Source: Polyangia bacterium
Lineage (GTDB): Bacteria > Myxococcota_A > Polyangia > Nannocystales > Nannocystaceae
Reading direction: 5' to 3'
Assembly: GCA_030430565.1 (NCBI GenBank)
Contig: JAUIKS010000010.1
Location: forward strand, 124,001 to 188,000
Length of the DNA: 64,000 nucleotides
A program made the translations under genes and the position numbers. Below, one piece after another: positions 62,285 to 64,000 of this stretch. Numbering within the stretch: the stretch's first letter is position 1; the number at the start of each line of letters is the position of its first letter. A model generated the notes under the pieces. The model saw only the letters and a list, made by a program, of their open reading frames with translations. It had not been told where the DNA came from and did no database searches.

Positions 62285-62974
62285 ATGGACGGCCGCGGGC
62301 ATATCGACCGGATGTTCGAGGGGGAGCTCCGCGCGCTGCGGGAGCGCATCACGCTGATGGCCGGCCGCGTCGAGATGATGATCGCGGCGTCGATCCGCGC
62401 GTTGATGGAGGGGGATGTCGAGCGCGCGCGCCGGACGATCGCCGAGGACGCGCGGGTCAACCGCGAGGAGCTCGAGATCGACGAGCAGTGCCTGCTGCTG
62501 CTGGCCAAGCGCCAGCCGGTCGCCTCGGACCTGCGCTTCATCGCCTTCACGCTGAAGATGGTCACCGACCTCGAGCGCGTCGGCGACCTGGCCGTCAACA
62601 TCGCCGAGCGCGTCTGCGACCTCAAGCGCGACCCGCCCAGCTTCGCGCTTCACGAGGGCATCGTGCGGATGGGCGCGATCGTGCAGTCGATGATCGGCGA
62701 CGCGATCGACTCCTTCGTGCATCGCGACCTCGCCACGGCGCGCTCGGTGATCGACAGCGACGACGAGATCGACGCGCTGTATCAGCGCGTGCTCGGCGAT
62801 CTGCTGCGCGGGCTCCACGAGGTGCCCGAGCAGGGGGTGCGCGCGATGATCCACGTGATGTCGGTGGCCAAGTGGCTCGAGCGCATGGGCGATCACGCGG
62901 TCAACGTCGCGGAGCTGGTGATCTTCATGATCAAGGGCGACGACGTGCGTCACCGGGGAAAACGCGGCGCGTAG
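62285..62974 (+). CDS. phoU: Phosphate-signalling protein PhoU
   Basis: The 229-residue protein has the duplicated three-helix PhoU repeats with metal-binding E/D-x-x-x-D motifs: DLRFIAFTLKMVTDLERVGDLAVNIAE and MHVMSVAKWLERMGDHAVNVAELVIFM variants in the two halves. PhoU links the Pst transporter to a PhoR/PhoB-type two-component system and limits phosphate uptake. GGAGG precedes the ATG. It ends the operon; no phoR/phoB or pstS is in the window. Confidence 0.94.
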   Translation: MDGRGHIDRMFEGELRALRERITLMAGRVEMMIAASIRALMEGDVERARRTIAEDARVNREELEIDEQCLLLLAKRQPVASDLRFIAFTLKMVTDLERVGDLAVNIAERVCDLKRDPPSFALHEGIVRMGAIVQSMIGDAIDSFVHRDLATARSVIDSDDEIDALYQRVLGDLLRGLHEVPEQGVRAMIHVMSVAKWLERMGDHAVNVAELVIFMIKGDDVRHRGKRGA

Positions 62975-62987
62975 GAGCTCGTCCGAG

Positions 62988-63833
62988 TCAGCCGTAGTGG
63001 TGGTACCAGGCGCCGTGCAGCTGGGCGAGGCGCTCGGGGGTCAGCTTCTTACCGTGAAAGGCCGTGAGCGCGGGGTCGTCCTCGTGGTCGCGCGCGCCCG
63101 CTTCGAAGGCCTTGATGTGACGGCGCAGCGTCGCGACCGGGGTGCCCGTGACGCGCTGGATGTCCGCGGCGTCGCGGCCCGCGGCGTGCAGCGCCAGCGT
63201 GAGGTACTGCTTGCCCTTGCGGGTCCCGCGGGGGCGCGTGAGGTAGCGGTAGCGGCGGAGCACCGTGGCGACCATGCCGGGGTGCTCGGCGACGCGCTTG
63301 AGCGTGAGCCCGACGCGGCCCGTGCGGTACACGGTCCGATCTTCGTCGGCGTCGAGGGCGACGAGGCGCACGGGCAGCGCCTCGTCCCAGGCGGGCGCCT
63401 GGCCGATGGCGCGATCGAGCGCCGCGATGTCGGCCGAGCCGGTCCCCGCGATCATGTGGTCGACGCACAGCGAGGGCCCGTCGATGATCGCCCCGTCGGG
63501 TCGCTCGAGGCCGCGGACGAGCACGCCGCCCGCCGCGTTAGGTGTCCCGATGGTCAGGTCGATGCCCTTGAAGCTGCCGCCGCGCAGGCCGTCGCCGACC
63601 CGGTGCAGGTACCAGCGCCCGCTGCGGCGCTGGAGCGGGTGGCCGTGCGTGAAGGGGTCGGGGTGCGCCGCGGGGTCGTCGAGGTACACCTCGAGCTCGA
63701 CGAAGCGGTGCAGCGCGCCGGCGATCATGATACCTGTCTTATTGAGCATATTCTCCGCGAGTCGCGAGAACCACGCGGCGGCGGCGTCCTCGCCCCGCGC
63801 GTCGTCGGGGCGGCGCAGCTGTAGATGCTTCAT
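62988..63833 (-). CDS. Uncharacterised protein, possibly 3-methyladenine-glycosylase-like
   Basis: The 281-residue protein contains MIAGALHRFVELEVYLDDPAAHPDPFTHG, then SGRWYLHRVGDGLRGGSFKGIDLTIG, and near the middle GPSLCVDHM. The E-x-E-x-Y and His-rich spacing recalls the AAG/MPG 3-methyladenine DNA glycosylase core (E-x-E-A-Y...D-x-A-x-H), but key residues differ and I rate the link weak. The C-terminal region has an HTH-like GRDAADIQRVTGTPVATLRRHIKAFEAG. It converges on phoU with a 13-bp gap. Confidence 0.6.
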   Translation of the reverse strand: MKHLQLRRPDDARGEDAAAAWFSRLAENMLNKTGIMIAGALHRFVELEVYLDDPAAHPDPFTHGHPLQRRSGRWYLHRVGDGLRGGSFKGIDLTIGTPNAAGGVLVRGLERPDGAIIDGPSLCVDHMIAGTGSADIAALDRAIGQAPAWDEALPVRLVALDADEDRTVYRTGRVGLTLKRVAEHPGMVATVLRRYRYLTRPRGTRKGKQYLTLALHAAGRDAADIQRVTGTPVATLRRHIKAFEAGARDHEDDPALTAFHGKKLTPERLAQLHGAWYHHYG

Positions 63834-63875
63834 GACGACGATGGTCGCCGGCGCGCGGCGTCGTGTCGAGCGGGC

Positions 63876-64000
63876 TCACGCCTGGGTAGCGCGCGGCGGC
63901 TCGCGTCGCGGGAGCGCCCGCGCGAGCGCGAGACTGACCAGCGCGAGGCCGGTGAGGGTGAGCGCCGCGTTGGAGAACAGCGCGCCCTCGCCGAGCGCGA
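63876..64000 (-). CDS. C-terminal end of a membrane protein (truncated by window edge)
   Basis: Only about 40 residues are visible: an alanine/leucine-rich membrane helix (SNAALTLTGLALVSLALARAL) and a short basic tail ending in RATQA before TGA. This is consistent with the last helix of a transporter such as an MFS protein, but nothing more can be said. Confidence 0.45.
   Translation of the reverse strand, partial: ALGEGALFSNAALTLTGLALVSLALARALPRREPPRATQA

Overview
The window is about 64 kb of very GC-rich DNA (almost every codon ends in G or C), densely packed with genes on both strands. The gene content points to a myxobacterium, most likely suborder Nannocystineae (inference). The clues are eukaryote-like Ser/Thr kinases including a PknK-like kinase-ATPase-TPR protein, several lipoproteins with Thr/Ser/Gly/Asp-rich linkers, long multidomain signalling proteins, and a Rieske oxygenase of the sterol (KshA/Neverland) type fused to an SCP2 sterol-carrier domain. 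I saw no rRNA, tRNA, CRISPR array, insertion sequence or prophage.

Layout, first half. The left edge holds the 3' end of nagZ, then a divergent cupin/AraC pair and a Fur-family regulator with a repetitive basic N-terminus. A MoxR - DUF58 - BatA-like operon (4-bp overlaps) and an OmpA lipoprotein follow. Next come the Rieske-SCP2 oxygenase, a lycopene-cyclase-like membrane protein and a divergent membrane protein. After these lie a VOC protein, an AraC regulator, a Pro-rich membrane protein facing a very acidic lipoprotein, and the PknK-like kinase. A cupin_6-type AraC regulator sits beside two near-identical 30-bp direct repeats and a small membrane protein. An HTTM-domain protein and an M14 metallopeptidase lead into a 536-bp gap full of short tandem repeats and two covarying hairpins. 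Then come a MarR - carotenoid oxygenase operon with an AT-rich palindrome, and a 1,080-bp tandem duplication of a lipoprotein gene next to a propeller-like lipoprotein.

Layout, second half. A rhodanese-ThiF (MoeB-like) protein, a degenerate receiver protein, a GT-C-like membrane protein overlapping a feruloyl-CoA-synthase-like ligase, an HSD10-like SDR, several hypothetical proteins, RtcB and aspartokinase precede the most unusual locus. That locus has three co-directional genes: a PilZ - YcgR/PilZ - LuxD-like hydrolase - methyltransferase fusion, a membrane histidine kinase - receiver - HD-GYP protein, and a Rossmann-fold protein of unknown function. The last part holds a GT-C-like membrane protein, a kinase whose DFG motif is DYN, and a phosphate-uptake block: MerR, an OprP-like porin, PstC, PstA, PstB and PhoU, with no PstS in view. 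The window closes with a possible glycosylase-like protein and the tail of a membrane protein.

How the genes may work together. The strongest candidate for something undescribed is the three-gene c-di-GMP locus, where second-messenger binding (two PilZ-type motifs) is fused directly to two catalytic domains and sits beside a c-di-GMP phosphodiesterase. A second theme is isoprenoid/sterol chemistry (Rieske-SCP2, lycopene-cyclase-like, carotenoid oxygenase). A third is short in-frame tandem repeats that extend linkers and tails in unrelated genes. All functions are read from sequence motifs; no database search was possible.
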